A stretch of 64,000 bases of DNA from Ceriagrion tenellum (Eukaryota; Arthropoda; Insecta; Odonata; Coenagrionidae). Positions 60,561 to 64,000 of the stretch are shown one piece after another; the first letter of the stretch is position 1; every line of letters begins with the position of its first letter. The notes beneath the pieces were generated by a model that saw nothing but the letters and a program-made list of their open reading frames with translations, did no database searches and was not told the DNA's origin. The stretch spans positions 97,350,848 through 97,414,847 of the forward strand of contig OY720643.1 in the NCBI GenBank assembly GCA_963169105.1, written 5' to 3'. The translations under genes and the position numbers were made by a program.

Positions 60561-63500
60561 CCGGGATTCGAGCTTGCGTTTAAAGAAACGAAGTCAATCA
60601 ATCATCTAGATACTAGATAAACATCACTAGTTCTCCTTGACAACCACTTTGAGGAGGTAGGGATGGGATGAAAAACGAACAGAACTGCTTTTCAACGATA
60701 TGCCACAATTCTAATTCAAAGTAATTAATTATGACACAAAATTTTATCTTCCAACTTTTGTTAATGAGAATGTGCAGATTCCCGATACATTCGCCCCGTT
60801 CGCGAGTTTTAGGATTGGATCACAGACCACTCAAGCAAGAAGTTAATCAAAGGAGCGAAGAAACCACATCCGGGGACGATTAACGAATTCGGAATTTATA
60901 TCGGCTTCATACTCCATCCGAGCCTTAAACGGGATAAGCGTAAGAAAACCAACTGCGGACGAAAATAATTCATAACTTCAAAGACCAAGTCATTTAATTA
61001 ATTCACGGCCACATCCAACGAAACTTTCGAACGGCAACACAAAATACAAAAGAGGACAAACAATGCGGGGGCGATTAAAAAAACAATGCCGAACGTAAAA
61101 ATAAAAATCTAAAAGCACCGAGAGACAACTTTCAGGCGAAGGCAGAGTTTTCCTCGCACTCAGGCGGGAAGAGGAAAATGTACCGCTTGGAGCGCCGCGG
61201 GAGGCTGCGGAAAGATGGAAAAAAGCAAAAACAGAAGAGTTGGGAATTCCGTAAAAAAGATTGGGTTGGGAAAAAAGCCGAAAACAGAGGAAACGCTTCC
61301 GCCGCTGAGGGAAATTCCATTGGAGTCGATCCCCGCACGAAAAACACGAACGTATATGCACCGCTCAGCCTCATTTCCTATTTTTTATTAATTATACCCA
61401 GCAGGTGGGTCTGACCGATCCTTCTTTCCCGCGCGCGTAATTTTTTAACGGGAATACTTTCATTGAAAAACGATATTTTTCGACATATACAACAAAATTT
61501 AGGTAAGTATAAATATAAGTCCTTTACATTTTATAGAATGAACTTGAATAGAAAGTAACTTCTAAAAATTATGGACGCTCATTAGGTTGCGACAGCAAGG
61601 CCAACAGATGCCCTTCACTCCATGAAATTAGAAAAGTACGGGATTATACAAAAAGAATTTTGCTAAAGGGTCGGTGAGCTACTATTAAGGAGTATACTCT
61701 TCAAATATGCCAAAATATTTTGTGTTAGATCTTGTAATAAATTTCGACTTAACTACTAAGGCGCAAGGCGAAAAATAGAAATATAAGTTTATATAGCTTC
61801 CACAATCGATGAGACGCGTGGAGAAGAGATAGAAAGACTCTTGTCAAAAGTAAAATTAATAAGCTCTTTGTAGCAGGATCAAAATACTTTCAAATGATTC
61901 ACAAAACACATGAAACTTTAAAGCTGAAAGTTAAAGTTACAATGTGACATCGGATTTCAAATATTTATTATTAACTTAAATAAAAATTAATATCTGCGGA
62001 AACGGCCGCGCAGTGACTTGAAACGAAACCAGACCCCTCGGCTTCGCATCGAGTGTTCCCTTTAGTTAAGCTACCCACAAGACGCCTCACAGTGGTCTAG
62101 AAACCCCGGTTTTCCGGTCAAAAGTCGATTTTGCGACTTTGTTCAAATTACTCAAAAGTCTAACTAAAATGAAGACAAATGATTATTTCACAATGTACGG
62201 CACTTTTTTTCCTCTACAATACAGTTATTTTCCAATACACACACCTCAATTCGACGGAAATTAATTGTGATTCAATTTTTGAAGTTTTTGTCGCGTTTTT
62301 GTTCCATCCATAAAATGAGTTTGCGCAACATTTATAGCGTATTTTGAGTTTCATTACTATCTTTACTTAATACTCATTTAGTTTTTATCCATCATTAGGT
62401 TATTTTGCCATTGGATCGTTTGGGGTAGACTTTCAATAATCCAATGACGGAAAATCTGTTACGAATTGTAATAATGGGTAAACAAAAAAAACCACACACT
62501 ACCACCGTGTTAAGATATAGTAGTATGGAAAGAAAATTGCCTGAGACTGGTTTCTAAACCAAGCCCAGATGAATATTTTTTTTCATTGGGAATTTCACAC
62601 AAACGTCAAGTATTTAGCATGAACTTTAAAAAAATGCAATATACGGACAAGAATGGTGATGAGGGGCAGCAGCTGGAACTACGTAAATTTACTCAAATAC
62701 TCAGCAGTTAGATCTCATGCCATTACATAAATGTGGCCAAATTTCCACATATTTCGTCCACCGATGAAGAGGCGTAGCACGAATGGAGCTTTCTTTGATA
62801 CGATCACAAAACCATTTAACTAGCATGAATTCGAAAAATTTGCACGCCCTACAGTTTACACTTAAAAAATAGTCTCGCGTGAGAGACGTGAACATCTTCC
62901 GTCGATAGTTACTTGGCCATGATAGGAGAATGTATCAGCTAGGAATGCAATTATTATGAAATCAAGGATCCAACGAAGTTGTTCGTCGTTAAAGCTTAAG
63001 CTATGCATGCATGCATGAGCCAGCTGGTTCGGTACAAGACGACACTGTTGAGCTATAATGCTAACGAGTGTCCTCGAATTTGTCCAGGACGATGCACCGC
63101 GTGTTTAAAGGCTTTGAACTCCTCCGGCAGACGACCGTTTAAGAGGGGCAATGCGGGTGGGCGTTACGAAACAGTTGGGGGGGAACCAGGATGAGTCCCT
63201 GCGGCACCCGGCTGCTCTCATCGCGCCGGAGGAAACGGGGAGGCGTGGGCACAGAGAATGGGCTTAGCGCTGAGGTTTTAAAAAGGGAGCCGAGGGATTA
63301 GACACAAAGCCACGCCTACCAAGGAGGAAGGGAAAGCTGGCAGTAGAAGGAATTGATTTTAGGAATGAGAAGGAAAGTAAGAGGGTCTAGGAAGAAGGAT
63401 TAAAGCAAGTTTGGAACTACTGCGTGGGTCACAGTATATATCTATGCCCAATACATTCCAACCCATTCCTTTGAGAGTAGGAGAATTCACAATCATAGAG

Positions 63501-64000
63501 AAATGTTGGCGTAAAAATATTCTAATATTAAGTCGAAAATTGAACATATTATACTCTGGAAGTAGGGAATATTCGACACTATCTGAAGGCAAATTATTAA
63601 ACAGGCGAACCGAAACACCGAGTCACCTTACCAATGTATTGGAGCCCATTACAAAACGAATGATAGAGTAACGAAAAGTAACAAGCATAGATTCCCAAAT
63701 TATTAATTACATTATAAGGAAACATTTACAAGGTAAGGCATCTCCGCTGGTGCAGTTTTAGAGATAGATGGTTATAGTGGTGCTACAACCTTGGACCATA
63801 GATTGAAAGGGTAAGATTTTGGGCAAGAAATCTCAAGAACTAAAGGAGTCGAGGATTTGACACCTAATTTAAAGTAATAAACGTTTTTTACCCCAATGCT
63901 ATTTGTTTCCAAAGCATTTGAAATAGTGTTAGCTAACAGTCTTTCGGGAACTACTAATTACATGTTCCATTTTTACACGGTACCTGGCTTCAATTAAAAT
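60561..64000. other. Right end: non-coding with GC-richer patches, no gene called
   Basis: GC-richer patches at 61100-61350 and 63050-63340 hold overlapping frames (60990-61414; 63003-63194). The frame at 63411-63671 (plus, 86 aa, with NTFQPIPLRVGEFTIIEK) and an opposing frame of similar length resemble no family I can name. A GCATGCATGCATG run lies at 63004-63016. Confidence 0.3.

Noticed and set aside
1..64000. CRISPR arrays, bacterial operons, prophage
   Set aside because: No regularly spaced repeats and no bacterial gene density; intron-bearing genes and LINE/SINE content show an animal genome.

Overview
The window is nuclear DNA of an animal, most likely an insect or other arthropod. 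It is AT-rich, long reading frames are scarce, the only recognisable host exons are short and have splice sites, and most of the identifiable sequence is decayed transposon. The species cannot be named from the sequence alone.

The one host gene I recognise is spastin, on the minus strand at the left end. A 171-nt exon (8397 to 8227) encodes most of the second and third helices of the spastin MIT domain. A 423-nt exon (1722 to 1300) fits the Pro/Ser-rich linker in front of the AAA ATPase domain, and its phase is compatible. The AAA exons would lie left of base 1. The first exon(s) lie to the right and were not found. The 6.5-kb intron between the two exons holds a 2.4-kb Tigger/pogo DNA transposon (3285-5678) with TA target duplications and a broken transposase. 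Just 159 nt downstream of the MIT exon is a possible alternative terminal exon (8067-8003), which would give a short spastin without the ATPase.

The rest (about 8.4-64 kb) shows no confident host gene. It contains 3'-truncated LINE reverse-transcriptase fragments (near 20.0, 25.3, 31.3, 37.6, 38.8, 47.1, 48.4 and 50.6 kb) plus bare 3' tails of one of those families. It also has three copies of one tRNA-derived SINE, one LTR-retrotransposon 3' end, and a MITE family flanked by TTAA (14.2, 43.1 and 44.5 kb) with a second TTAA-type MITE at 11.5 kb. Two further dispersed repeat families (12.2/26.6 kb and 29.9/58.5 kb) and several tandem duplications complete the picture.

The most unusual signal is a set of hammerhead-ribozyme-like motifs at four places (27.9-28.3, 35.4, 47.8 and 57.7 kb). 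They share one layout: a CUGAAGAU-type core, a short stem II, GAAA, a self-complementary stem III of 4-6 nt, then U-C-G. At three of the four loci two copies face each other as an inverted repeat with their 3' flanks pointing outward. This layout is like that of ribozymes reported from the terminal repeats of Penelope-like retroelements, but no Penelope coding sequence was recognised here.
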